DNA of 64,000 bases. Source: Hypericibacter terrae. Lineage in GTDB: Bacteria; Pseudomonadota; Alphaproteobacteria; Dongiales; Dongiaceae. Shown here one piece after another: positions 35,750-44,800 of this stretch. The stretch spans positions 5,237,001 through 5,301,000 of the forward strand of contig NZ_CP042906.1 in the NCBI RefSeq assembly GCF_008728855.1, given 5' to 3'. Numbering within the stretch: position 1 is the first letter of the stretch; each line of letters begins with the position of its first letter. Made by a program: the position numbers and the translations under genes. The notes under the pieces are model-generated. The model ran no database searches, had not been told where the DNA came from, and worked only from the letters and a program-made list of their open reading frames with translations.

Positions 35750-35941
35750 GATGTTCGCGCTTAACCTCCGGTGATAGGGAGGGACCGAGCGGCCCCCTCC
35801 CTGACCCTCCCCCTCGAGGGGGGAGGGGATAAATAGTAAGAAGGCGCCATAGCCTTACTATCCCTTCCCCCATTTTGGAGGAAGGTTAGGAAGGGGGATG
35901 ACGCGATCGTCAGCAATGGCGTATCGAGCGCCGCTCCGCGC
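35750..35941. repeat. Intergenic element with CCTCCCC-type and ATAGTAAG hairpins
   Basis: It holds a palindrome centred on CCCTCGAGGG (35811-35820) extended by C and G runs, then a second hairpin ATAGTAAG/CTTACTAT (35833-35840 and 35854-35861). Related C-run/G-run hairpins occur at 45353-45389 and 49131-49151. This is the dispersed intergenic repeat type common in alphaproteobacteria. It lies between the methyltransferase and activator genes, so it may influence the shared transcript. Confidence 0.5.
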
Positions 35942-36874
35942 TCACACCGCTTCCGTGGTGGCGCCCGCCGCGCGGCGGCGGCGGTTCTCGCGGCCGGCGC
36001 GCTGGCCCTGGTTGGCGGCGTCGGCCGAGATCGGCTCGCGGAACTTCTGGATCCAGCGCATGCAATTCTCGTCATGGCCGTTGGCGACGTCGGCCGCCAG
36101 GATCGCCGTCATCTCTTCGGGCCGCAGCGGATTCATGATCGCCGAGGTCATGCCAGCACCGGTCAGCATGGCGAGGAACGAGGCGTTGAGGCCATGGCGG
36201 TTCGGCAGGCCGAACGAGAAGTTCGAGGCGCCGCAGCAGGTGTTCACTTTCAGCTCTTCGCGCAGGCGGCGCACCAGGCGGAACACCTGCCGGCCGGCAT
36301 CGTTGAGAGCGCCCACCGGCATGACCAGCGGATCGACGACGACGTCGGCGGCGGGGATGCCGTAATCCATCGCGCGCTGCACGATCTTCTTGGCGACCTC
36401 GTAGCGCACATCGGGATCGGGCGAGATGCCGGTCTCGTCGTTCGAGATCGCGATCACGGCCGCGCCGTATTTCTTCACCAGCGGCAGCACGACCTCGAGC
36501 CGCTCTTCCTCGCCGGTGACCGAGTTCAGCAGCGCCTTGCCCTTATAGACCTTCAGGCCCGCCTCGAGCGCCGCCACGATCGAGCTGTCGATCGAGAGCG
36601 GCACGTCGGTCAGGGACTGCACCAGCTGAATGCTCTCCGCCAGGATCGCCGGCTCGTCGGCCAGCGGGATGCCGGCATTGACGTCCAGCATATGGGCGCC
36701 CGCCTCGACCTGCGCGATCGCGTCGGCGCGCACGCGGCTGTAGTCGCCCGCCGCCATCTCGGCCGCGAGCAGCTTGCGGCCCGTCGGGTTGATGCGCTCG
36801 CCGATCACGACGAAGGGGCGATCGAAGCCGATCACGACTTCCTTGGTCGCGGAGCTGACGACGGTGTGGGTCAT
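35942..36874 (-). CDS. Methyltetrahydrofolate:corrinoid methyltransferase (pterin-binding, DHPS-like)
   Basis: A roughly 310-residue TIM-barrel enzyme of the MeTr/AcsE and MetH-folate-domain family. It shows VIGERINPTGRKLL, the pterin-site start, then AGAHMLDVNAGIP, VPLSIDSSIVAALEAGL and KALLNSVTGEEERL, and the late NFSFGLPNRHGLNASFLAM. Such enzymes move a methyl group between tetrahydrofolate and a corrinoid protein. In this cluster the direction may be corrinoid to tetrahydrofolate. The ATG at 36874 follows AAGGA at 11 bases; the open frame upstream overlaps the MetF-like gene and is not conserved. The C-terminus has an Arg-rich tail. Confidence 0.88.
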   Translation of the reverse strand: MTHTVVSSATKEVVIGFDRPFVVIGERINPTGRKLLAAEMAAGDYSRVRADAIAQVEAGAHMLDVNAGIPLADEPAILAESIQLVQSLTDVPLSIDSSIVAALEAGLKVYKGKALLNSVTGEEERLEVVLPLVKKYGAAVIAISNDETGISPDPDVRYEVAKKIVQRAMDYGIPAADVVVDPLVMPVGALNDAGRQVFRLVRRLREELKVNTCCGASNFSFGLPNRHGLNASFLAMLTGAGMTSAIMNPLRPEEMTAILAADVANGHDENCMRWIQKFREPISADAANQGQRAGRENRRRRAAGATTEAV

Positions 36875-36927
36875 GGGAGGCAACGTCCTTTCGAGGGGTA
36901 ACCAGCCGGGCGGAAGCCGGGAGGAAT

Positions 36928-37839
36928 TTAAGAGGCGACCGCGGTTTCGACCAGTGAGAATCCGGTGCCGCTGCGATCGAGCGCGAAATGGCCGGCTTTG
37001 ACCGCGTTGAACCAGTTGCAGGTCTTGGCAAAGCCGCCGAAGGGATAGAGATGGATGCCGTCGAGGCGCCCGGCCGTATCCTGCGCCTTGAACTCGGCGA
37101 GGCCGGCCATCAGCTCGTCCGGCGTCTGCACGGTCAGGAGCTTCGCGATATTGGCGGCCTGGCGCGTGATGACGCGCATCGAGGGGCCGATGCCGCATTC
37201 CTGGGCAAAGCGCAGCAGCGTCTTGATGCTGGCGGGGCCGGGCACGCCGATGCGCACCGGCAAGGCGACGCCATTGTCGGCGAGCCACTTCATCCAGGCC
37301 ATGACCGGATCGGCCTCGAAGCAGAACTGGGTCACGAGATACATCGAAAGGCCGCGATCGGCCGCCCATTTCGCCTTCGCCAGGGTATGGCGCTTGACCT
37401 CGTCGGGGGCGATGTCGGGGGTGCCTTCGGGATGGCCGGCGACGCCGATCTTGCGGATGCCATGCTTTTCGAAGAGGCCGGTTTCCAGCAGCTGGATCGC
37501 GGCATCGAAAACGCCGAGCGGCTTCTTGAGGCCGCCGCCGATGACGAGCGCCTGGGTGACCCCGGCCTCGTCGCGCAGCCGGCCGAGATAGGTCTCGAGC
37601 GCGGCCTGCGTCGGGATCGAGCGCGCCGCGATATGCGGCACCGGCACCATCCCGTCATCCCTCAGGCGCCGCGCGGTCGCAACCGTGTCGTTGTAGTCGG
37701 TGCCCGGCAGGAAGGTGACATTGACGCAGGTCCCGGCCGGCAGCAGAGCCTTGAAGCTCTCGACCTTGGCCGCGGTGCCGGGCGTGGTCTCGATGGAATA
37801 GTCGCGGGTGAGCGCGATGATCTGGGACGCGGTCGCCAT
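36928..37839 (-). CDS. Methylenetetrahydrofolate reductase (MetF family)
   Basis: A roughly 303-residue MetF-like flavoprotein. It begins TASQIIALTRDYSIETTP and has FLPGTDYNDTVATARRLRDD, PVPHIAARSIP, VIGGGLKKPLGVF, GVAGHPEGTPDI and YLVTQFCFEADPV, matching the FAD-barrel family. MetF normally makes methyl-THF from methylene-THF. Beside a methyl-THF methyltransferase and corrinoid protein it may run oxidatively to feed methyl groups into C1 oxidation. FAD-site residues look intact. The start is uncertain between 37839 and an ATG at 37848. It is 53 bp upstream of the methyltransferase gene in the same operon. A second, housekeeping metF may exist elsewhere. Confidence 0.85.
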   Translation of the reverse strand: MATASQIIALTRDYSIETTPGTAAKVESFKALLPAGTCVNVTFLPGTDYNDTVATARRLRDDGMVPVPHIAARSIPTQAALETYLGRLRDEAGVTQALVIGGGLKKPLGVFDAAIQLLETGLFEKHGIRKIGVAGHPEGTPDIAPDEVKRHTLAKAKWAADRGLSMYLVTQFCFEADPVMAWMKWLADNGVALPVRIGVPGPASIKTLLRFAQECGIGPSMRVITRQAANIAKLLTVQTPDELMAGLAEFKAQDTAGRLDGIHLYPFGGFAKTCNWFNAVKAGHFALDRSGTGFSLVETAVAS

Positions 37840-38157
37840 GGGCCTCATGTCCTGCTGCGTGTTACCGGCCGGGAAAATCGGGTTTCCGCCCCGCCGGCGG
37901 GCGCCCTGACAATCCTCCCGGCGGCCCCCGGAGACGCGCCGGACAACGCCATTCATCGGCCCGAAAACGACATGGGTCCGGGCGGGTGGCGGCCCTTGCC
38001 GGCGGGCCGGCGGGCCGACCGCCAAACGCCGCTCCAGGGCCGGTTTTTCCGGGCCTTTGGCCAAGTTCGGGTCGGCGGGGTTAACGCCGGGGAGCCCCTG
38101 GGCGCCGGCTTGCGCCGGCGGCCGAATGACGCAAATGGGCGAACCCGGGGCCGGCCG
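37840..38157. other. Gene-free, very GC-rich spacer within the C1 cluster
   Basis: No gene seen on either strand. It has a perfect hairpin CGCCGGC/GCCGGCG (38103-38109 and 38114-38120), 38 bases past the end of the virulence-factor-domain gene, which may end that transcript. The promoter for the MetF-like gene should lie between here and 37848, but no consensus hexamers stand out. No folate, SAM or cobalamin riboswitch was recognised. Confidence 0.5.
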
Positions 38158-38460
38158 TCAGGCCGGCGTCTTGCCCCCGGCCATGACGAAGGCCGTCAGC
38201 CGCTCTTCGGGGAACTCGGCCTCGAGCCGGGCCGCGACCGCGGCCGCCTCGGCCTCCAGATCGGCGCCGCATTCGATCGGATCGGCCCGGCGCCATTCCG
38301 CGAGATAGGAGTCCGTGTCGCGCAGATTGGCCCGCATCGCCGCCCGGTCGATCGCCTTCTCGAAGCGCTCATTGAGGACGCGCTTGGCGGTGGTGCGGCC
38401 GGCCTTGGCGATGACCTGGGCCGGGATGTCGCGCCAATAGACGACGGTGATCTGGGGCAT
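38158..38460 (-). CDS. Virulence-factor-domain small protein (PF13769-like)
   Basis: A 100-residue protein starting MPQITVVYWRDIPAQVIAKA and continuing through RVLNERFEKAIDRAAMRANL and SYLAEWRRADPIEC. This is the pattern I recall for the domain named virulence factor, which is short, cytoplasmic and uncharacterised. In alphaproteobacteria it is found with DUF1638, MetF-like and corrinoid-methyltransferase genes, as here. A good ribosome site (GGAGTTCC) precedes the ATG. It is 28 bp downstream of the DUF1638 gene. A link to virulence is not supported; the context points to one-carbon metabolism. Confidence 0.8.
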   Translation of the reverse strand: MPQITVVYWRDIPAQVIAKAGRTTAKRVLNERFEKAIDRAAMRANLRDTDSYLAEWRRADPIECGADLEAEAAAVAARLEAEFPEERLTAFVMAGGKTPA

Positions 38461-38487
38461 CGGAACGGAACTCCTGGAGAGGCGAGG

Positions 38488-39144
38488 TTAGTGGGATTTG
38501 GCGGGGGCGGCGGCGACCGGGACCACCGGGGCGGTCCCGGCGGGGGTCGCCTGCCAGCCATCGAGGAATGTCTTGAGATCGCCATAGCCGGTGAAGCGGC
38601 GCTCATAGGCGAGCCCGAGACGGGCGGCGGCCTTCTCGGCCTTGGCGTCGAGCGCCGAATCGTCGATCTGCGCCAGATAGATCAGCTTCTTGTAATTGCC
38701 GAAATAGGCGTCGCGCAGCTCCGGATGCCGGTCGATCCCGAGCCCTTCGATGATGAGCTTGTCGAACTGCCGCACGAGATAGTCGGTCAGATAGAAGGTG
38801 CCGAGCTCGGCCTCGTGCATGGCCGCGAAGTTCGCCGGGCCGGCATAGAAATCGTAGCAATGGGGCCCCGCGATGCGCTCGACCCCGCCTTCTTCCTCGA
38901 GCACACGGTCGAGCTCGCCGCCCGAGCCGCAATCGCCATAGAGCACCAGCAGCCGGTCATAGCGGTCGCGGTTCTCGCGGATCTTCTGCCGCACGCCCTC
39001 GGGGATGCGCTCGGGCCGGTTGTGCCAGATGGCGGGCAGGCAGGTGATCGACAGGTTGGTCCAGCCCGCCTGCTCGATCACAGCCAGGATCTCGCGCGCC
39101 AGCGCGCCGCAGGCAATGATCAGGGTGGTGGGGGCCTTGTCCAT
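38488..39144 (-). CDS. DUF1638 family protein
   Basis: A 218-residue protein. Hallmarks are LIIACGALAREILAVIEQAG, then LYGDCGSGGELDRVLEE, and IAGPHCYDFYAGPANFAAM. Cys and His residues in GDCGSGG and GPHCYDF could bind metal or a cofactor. DUF1638 proteins occur in methanogens and in bacteria that demethylate methylamines, and are often next to corrinoid methyltransferases; their biochemical role is not established as far as I know. Here it is the first gene of a minus-strand run continuing with the virulence-factor-domain, MetF-like, methyltransferase and activator genes. Confidence 0.85.
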   Translation of the reverse strand: MDKAPTTLIIACGALAREILAVIEQAGWTNLSITCLPAIWHNRPERIPEGVRQKIRENRDRYDRLLVLYGDCGSGGELDRVLEEEGGVERIAGPHCYDFYAGPANFAAMHEAELGTFYLTDYLVRQFDKLIIEGLGIDRHPELRDAYFGNYKKLIYLAQIDDSALDAKAEKAAARLGLAYERRFTGYGDLKTFLDGWQATPAGTAPVVPVAAAPAKSH

Positions 39145-39557
39145 GTCTGTCGCTAAGGGTTTCAGGCTGCTGGGTTCCCATCATATGGGCATCACGCGGC
39201 AGGAGCGCCATGCCTTCCGAGGATCAGGCTAAGCGCCGGTCTTGCCTGCCACTAAGCGGCTGGCGACGGTGGTTGCTGCCATGGCGACAGCGATGTCGAT
39301 GATCGGCAAGAGTTAAGCGATGGGTGGCATGCCGGCCGAGCCGGCATCCCCTTGCCGGCGCCAGATGCCTCAAACCACAAAATTTATGAATGCCGGAAGA
39401 GTGCCAGGGGAACGATAGGAAGCGCGCTATAGCCGAGAAAAGCACCTGCGACCAACGCTGGATTGCGGGGGCAATGCCAGCAAACCCAACACCAACGTCG
39501 CCGGCGCGAAGGAAGTGCGACAAGGCCCGCCACGGACGTGGCCGCGTCCCGGCGGGG
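39145..39557. other. Gene-free spacer with a palindrome
   Basis: No gene supported. It contains ATGCCGGC/GCCGGCAT around CGA (39329-39336 and 39340-39347), a REP-like palindrome, and fragments such as GGCCTTGTCC near the DUF1638 start. The right part drops in G+C and merges into the accessory block at 39.5-41.7 kb. Upstream of the DUF1638 start at 39144 no clear -35/-10 pair was seen on the minus strand. Confidence 0.4.
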
Positions 39558-40055
39558 TCATGACGGGGCCATCCGGATGCGGCGCCGTAAGAGCGCCAAA
39601 ATCAACAGCAGCTCGCCGAAGCTGCCGAAAATAGCGCTGGCGAGAATGCTCCAGTAGCTCAACACAAAGGTGACAAGCGAATGGAGTTCGACGCGACACG
39701 CGGTCGGGGAATCGCAATTCAGATAGTCGCTGGGGCGGTCGAGAATGGCCAAGACCGTCCATAGTGCCGGCCAGGCAAGAAGACCCAGCAGCAGAGCCGA
39801 GCCGATCCAAGCCATGCGCCGCTGCTCGTGCGTCAGGCGCGACTCTGTCAACGCTAACCCCAGTGCCACGAGGATCGCAATGGCGGCACCGGCCAGCTGG
39901 AACAGCCCTGTGCGTGTCATGAAGGAGAGCCAAACTCCAAAACCGGGAAATGACGCGACGATCAGAAGGATCAGACGGAGTCGTGGACCCACGAGGCAAA
40001 GCCCGGTGACCGGCAGAAACGTTGCGAGCAGGACCAGGAACGCGGCCGGCGTCAT
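39558..40055 (-). CDS. Hypothetical small integral membrane protein
   Basis: A 165-residue protein with about four hydrophobic helices: FLVLLATFLPVTGLCLVG, LILLIVASFPGFGVWLSF, LAGAAIAILVALGLAL, and LLLGLLAWPALWTVLAIL, plus FGELLLILALLRRRIRM at the end. Cys residues flank a loop (YLNCDSPTACRVELH). I do not recognise a family. The ATG at 40055 overlaps the stop of the upstream membrane gene, so the two are translationally coupled and probably form one unit. The open frame extending further upstream is antisense-like and not used. Confidence 0.55.
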   Translation of the reverse strand: MTPAAFLVLLATFLPVTGLCLVGPRLRLILLIVASFPGFGVWLSFMTRTGLFQLAGAAIAILVALGLALTESRLTHEQRRMAWIGSALLLGLLAWPALWTVLAILDRPSDYLNCDSPTACRVELHSLVTFVLSYWSILASAIFGSFGELLLILALLRRRIRMAPS

Positions 40056-40606
40056 GGGACGGCCACGGCATTCATCGACCGTCCCTTCATCAGCAAGCAA
40101 AGCTCCCACGACAGAAGGGCCAGAACGCCGACGGTTGTGACAATGGTCGTCCAGACACCGAGCACCAGCTTGGCCCAGATGGAAGGATCCAAGAGGCAAG
40201 CCGAATCTCCGGAGCCGCACAGCTCGTCCCACGGATTGCCAGTCGTCGCCATTACAAGAAGCATTATCGGCAGAAAGGGAACCGCGACGCCGACGATTGC
40301 AAGTAAGCGCGCAATCGCTTTCGGTTCGAGCAAGCCTGGTCGTCGATCTGATGCGATGATCAGTGCGGTGGCTAAAAGGCATATCGGCAGAGGGAGGGTG
40401 ATGGCTGCCCAGCTTGGTGAAAGCAGAGCTATCGAGGAGGCAGCAAAAGACGCGCCGACGACAGCCACCAAAGCGAGCCTACGCTGATGGCCTCGAACCA
40501 GGAAAATTCCGAGCAGTGTTAGCGGGATCATGGGTGCAATCAGCAGTAACACCGTGACAAATCCCGCTCGGGACAAGCAAAGAGCAGTTGGGCAAAGTGT
40601 TTCCAT
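40052..40606 (-). CDS. Hypothetical small integral membrane protein
   Basis: A 184-residue protein with about four membrane helices (VTVLLLIAPMIPLTLLGIF, ALVAVVGASFAASSIALL, LPLPICLLATALIIAS, LAIVGVAVPFLPIMLLVMA) and a Cys-containing loop (DELCGSGDSACLLD). That loop parallels the NCDSPTACR loop of the downstream gene, and the two proteins are similar in size and layout. They may be diverged duplicates. The stop overlaps the next ATG. G+C is lower than in the flanking metabolic genes. Function unknown. Confidence 0.55.
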   Translation of the reverse strand: METLCPTALCLSRAGFVTVLLLIAPMIPLTLLGIFLVRGHQRRLALVAVVGASFAASSIALLSPSWAAITLPLPICLLATALIIASDRRPGLLEPKAIARLLAIVGVAVPFLPIMLLVMATTGNPWDELCGSGDSACLLDPSIWAKLVLGVWTTIVTTVGVLALLSWELCLLMKGRSMNAVAVP

Positions 40607-40681
40607 GGTGCCTTAACCCCTGCGGCTCAGCGCAAACTCTCGATGTTATTGGCGCGCGGAATCAACATTGCGTCTTGAGTT

Positions 40682-41644
40682 TCAACGCCGCCCGGGGATC
40701 CCCTTTCCCTGAAATGGCGGACGATTCCATTCTCGACTCTGATAGGCCCTCTCGACTTGAGCGCCATAGTTGGTGACGGCGCGTTGTCCGAGTCCGTTGT
40801 AGAGTGTCACGATGTTGCGAATGCTTGGATCGGCAAGTCGATCCTGGATGCGTTTCAGCAGGATCGCTCCAGCACGAATATTGAGTCGTGGGTCGTCGAA
40901 AACGTCGCGCGCTTGGTCGATCACCACACCTTTGTCGCGCCCTGCCTCAACATATCGCCGGCTATAGGTCTCGCCGTCATTGAGCAGGCCTCCCCATAGC
41001 GAACGTTTCACATTCATCGGCAAGATCGAATCGGCTTGAGGCAACACCAAATCCAATGCAGGTTGCATCAAGTTCATCATGGGCTCGGGCAGATGAGCAT
41101 CGATCCATTCCCGTTTTTCGGGTGGATAGCCGTAGCATCCCTGCGAAACCTCAACATACATGATCGCCCGCAGAAGATCGGGATCGACTCCTTCACGCGC
41201 CGCTTCCTCTTCGATCACCTGATCATGTTTCTTGACAAGCTTTGCACCCAGCCCAGACCAACGATGGCTTGGGGCACTACCATCAGCCTTCGGGTTTGCT
41301 TCGATCGGAAACAAAGCCGGACTGTTCCCGATAGGGCTCTGACGTCGGGTACTTTCATTCGCCTTGCCAGCGTCGATCACCGGCCAGCGGTTCTCGGCAC
41401 GATGCGCCTCGTCGAGCGATGTCGAAGCCGGCGTCTGCACTGGAGTCCGCGCCAGCATCGGCGCATGACGGGGCGCGGAAGGCGGCGGGTTGTCGTTGGC
41501 CTCGCGATGGAGCGCTTCGATATAAGACAGCAGACCCTGCGGTGTTCTCGGCGCGGGACGCGGGTTCGGCTGGGGGCCCCCATTGCCGAGCAGGCTGTAG
41601 CTCTGGCCCTCCGGCAGGCTCGACGGATCGCGGGGTTTGGCCAT
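40682..41644 (-). CDS. Lytic transglycosylase-like (SLT fold) hypothetical protein
   Basis: A 320-residue protein. The first ~125 residues are Pro/Arg/Ser-rich and look disordered. The C-terminal half resembles the soluble lytic transglycosylase fold: EEEAAREGVDPDLLRAIMYV with Glu in YVEVSQGCYG as the candidate catalytic acid, then NIRAGAILLKRIQDRL and IVTLYNGLGQRAVTNYGAQV, matching the usual NI..G...L..L and YN.G motifs. No signal peptide is seen. That and the loose N-terminal tail suggest a secreted-by-other-means or phage/T6SS-type cell wall enzyme. Low-GC context; 75 bp upstream of the membrane pair. Confidence 0.6.
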   Translation of the reverse strand: MAKPRDPSSLPEGQSYSLLGNGGPQPNPRPAPRTPQGLLSYIEALHREANDNPPPSAPRHAPMLARTPVQTPASTSLDEAHRAENRWPVIDAGKANESTRRQSPIGNSPALFPIEANPKADGSAPSHRWSGLGAKLVKKHDQVIEEEAAREGVDPDLLRAIMYVEVSQGCYGYPPEKREWIDAHLPEPMMNLMQPALDLVLPQADSILPMNVKRSLWGGLLNDGETYSRRYVEAGRDKGVVIDQARDVFDDPRLNIRAGAILLKRIQDRLADPSIRNIVTLYNGLGQRAVTNYGAQVERAYQSREWNRPPFQGKGIPGRR

Positions 41645-41858
41645 CGATGAAGGGCTCCCTGTCAGTTGTTAAATAGAAATAGAATACCACTTTCAGTGCA
41701 GAATTGTCAAGAACAAAATAGGAACATTAGAAGCGCACTAAATATCCCGGGTTGCAGGCAGCCTCGCCTGCAATCGCAGCGCTTGCATGATCGAAGGGAG
41801 GAAAACCCGCGGCGAAAGGCGGGGCAGGCGAAGGCGGCCAGCTCCCCGCCGCCCCGCC

Positions 41859-44800
41859 CTACTCCGCCGCGGCGCGCAGCGAGAGGCGCTTGAGGCAGCG
41901 GTCGATCCAGAGCGCCGTCAGCTTCTCCTGCGTGCCGTTCTGCGTCAGCCGCTCGCGCAGGCCCTTGAAGTCGACCTGGTCGATCGGCTGGTCCTGGTTG
42001 AAGCAGGTGAAGACCGCATAGCGATCGCCGGTCGAGGGATCGATATGGGTCTGGAGGCACTGGGCGCAGATCTCCTTCATCATGCATTGCATCGGCGAGT
42101 TGATCGACGCGACCGCATGATGGGAGGGCTTGAGGAAGGGCTTCAGCACCGTATGGCGGGCGCGGCCCACGGCCGCCATCATCCCGTCCGAGCCGATCGC
42201 GATGATGCGGTCCACGTCGCGCAGATGGATGCTGGGCTCGCCGAGCTTGCCCTCGCCATAGGCCGTCATGGCGGCGACGATGTTGCCGACGAAGGCGCGG
42301 TCCTGCGGCCGGTCGGGCTCGAAGCCCGGCGCCTCGTCGGAGCACCAGACCACGACATCGGCCGCGGCCTTGATGTCGTCGATCTTGTAGCGGTCGATGA
42401 GCTTCTTGTAGCCGGCGAAATAGAGCACGCGCGAGCCGACGGCGCGCAGCGCGCGGCCGATCGAGAACAGCACGGCGTTGCCGAGCCCGCCGCCCACCAG
42501 GAGCACGGTCTCGTCGGCCGGCGTCTCGGTCGGATGGCCCGTCGGTCCCATCAGGATCACCGGCTCGCCCGGCTTCATCATCATGCAGAGATCCGACGAG
42601 CCGCCCATCTCGAGCGCGATCAGGCCGACCAGGCCGTTCTCCTTGTCGACCCAGGCGCCGGTCAGCGCGATGCCTTCCATGGCCAGGAGCGTGCCGTCGA
42701 CCCGGTAGGCATTGGCCTCATAATTCTGCAGCCGATAGAACTCGCCCGGCTCGAAATTGCCGGCCGCCTGCGGCGCCGCAACGACGACTTCGATGATGGT
42801 CGGCGTCAGGCGGTTGACCGTATGCACCACCGCGCGGAGCCGGCGGTTGATCGCGGCCAGAAACTTCGCTTCGTCGCCGGCCTTCGCCGCCGGCAGCTTC
42901 GCCAGCATCGCATCCACCACCGGCCAGCCCTGCTTGGCCGAGGCCATGGCCTTGACCACATTGCCGGCGAAGGAGGGATGGAGATCGCCGAAGAAGCTGA
43001 CGGCGCGGCCGTCGGGGCGAAGCTGCTGCAGCACGCGCACCGCCGAGGGCTTCGCCAGCCGTTCGGGGCGCGCCGGGGCACCCTCCTCATCGACCGCCTG
43101 GAAGTAGGAGCCGTCGACGCCGAAATTGTCGTGATCCTCGCGCGCCAGCACGGTGTTGGGCTTGGTGCCGGCTGCGACCAGCACGGCGCGCGCCGGCAGC
43201 TCGACCTCGTCGCCCTCGCCGCGCTTGAAACGGATGGCTTGGGTCAGGCCGTTGGCATCGACCACGATCTCGCTGGGCGACAGGTTCTCGCCGAAGCGGA
43301 TGCCCTCCTCGAGCGCCTTCTCGACTTCCTCGTGATTGAGCGTGTAGCTCGGTGAATCGATCAGGCGGCGGCGATAGGCGAGGGTGACGCCGCCCCAGCC
43401 GTCGATCAGCCTGGTCAGGTTCGGTTGACGGCCCTCGCGTTTGGCTGCCTCGCGTTCGGCGCGGATGGCGCGGCCATGGGCGATGAACTCGTCCGCGGTC
43501 TCGGCCTCCCGCGGCAGCCAGGCGCGCCGGACCTCGGCCTCGCCGCGCTCGGCCGCCAGCGTCTCATAGCGCTGGAGGAACTTCTCCACCTGCACCGGAT
43601 AATAGGCGAGCGCCTCGGTCGCTGTGTCGATCGCCGTCAAGCCGCCGCCGATCACGACGACCGGCAGGCGGATCTGGAGATTGGCGATCGATTCCGCGCG
43701 CGCGGCGCCGGTCAGCTGCAGCGCCATCAGGAAGTCCGAAGCCTGGCGCACGCCGGGCGCCAGCCCGTTCGGCATGTCGAGGATGGTGGGCTTGCCGGCG
43801 CCCAGCGCCAGCGCCACATGGTCGAAGCCCATCTCGAAGGCCTGGTCGAGCGTGACGGTGCCGCCGAAGCGCACGCCGCCATGCATCGCGAAATTCGCGC
43901 GCCGCTCCAGCAGCAGGCGGATCAGCTTCAGGAAATTCTTGTCCCAACGCACCGTGATGCCGTATTCGGCGACGCCGCCGAAGCCCGCCATCACCCGGGC
44001 GTCGAGCGATTCATAGAGCGTCGTCACGTCGCGCACCGGCTTGAACGGCACCCGCGCGCCCTTGGCGTCGACGCCGGAGATCTCGGCCGGCAGCGGCTCG
44101 ATCTTGAGCCCGTCCACCGCGACGACGAGATGACCCTGGTTCATGAGATGGTGCGAGAGCGTGAACCCCGCCGGCCCCAGCCCCGCCACCAGCACCTTGC
44201 GGCCGGACGGCGGCTTGGCGACCGGCACCCGCAGATTGAGCGGGTTCCAGCGCGTCATCAGGCTGTAGATCTCGAAGCCCCAGGGCAGATCGAGCACGTC
44301 CTTCAGCGTGCGGGTCTCGACCTGCGGAATGTCGACCGGCTCCTGCTTCTGATAGATGCAGGCCTTCATGCAGTCGTTGCAGATGCGATGCCCGGTGCCG
44401 GCGATCATCGGATTGTCGGTCACGGCCATGGCCAGCGCACCCAAGGCGACACCATCGGCCTTGAGCGTATGCATCTCCGAGATCTTCTCTTCGAGCGGGC
44501 AGCCGGCCAGCGTCACGCTGAACGGGCTCTTCTTGAACGTCCCGTCCTTCTCCTTCAGGCCCTTCGAGCAGCTGTCCTTGCCCTGGTTGTGGCAGAAGAT
44601 GCAGTAGTTGGCCTGGTCGAGCGCGCCGGTGAGGTCGGTGCCCTTGTCGGTGAGGGCGAAGCCCTCGCGATGGCGGTGATGGCCGGCGGCCCCCAGCTCC
44701 AGCGCATGGGCCGGATGATGCTCGGCCACATGCAGCGGCACCAGATTTAGATGATCGAGCTTGCGCGGCTGCTTGAAGAGTACGCCCTTGCGGTGGCGCG

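Noticed and set aside
38158-38460. A virulence function for the virulence-factor-domain protein.
   Set aside because: The name is historical; every neighbour is a one-carbon metabolism gene and no secretion signal is present.
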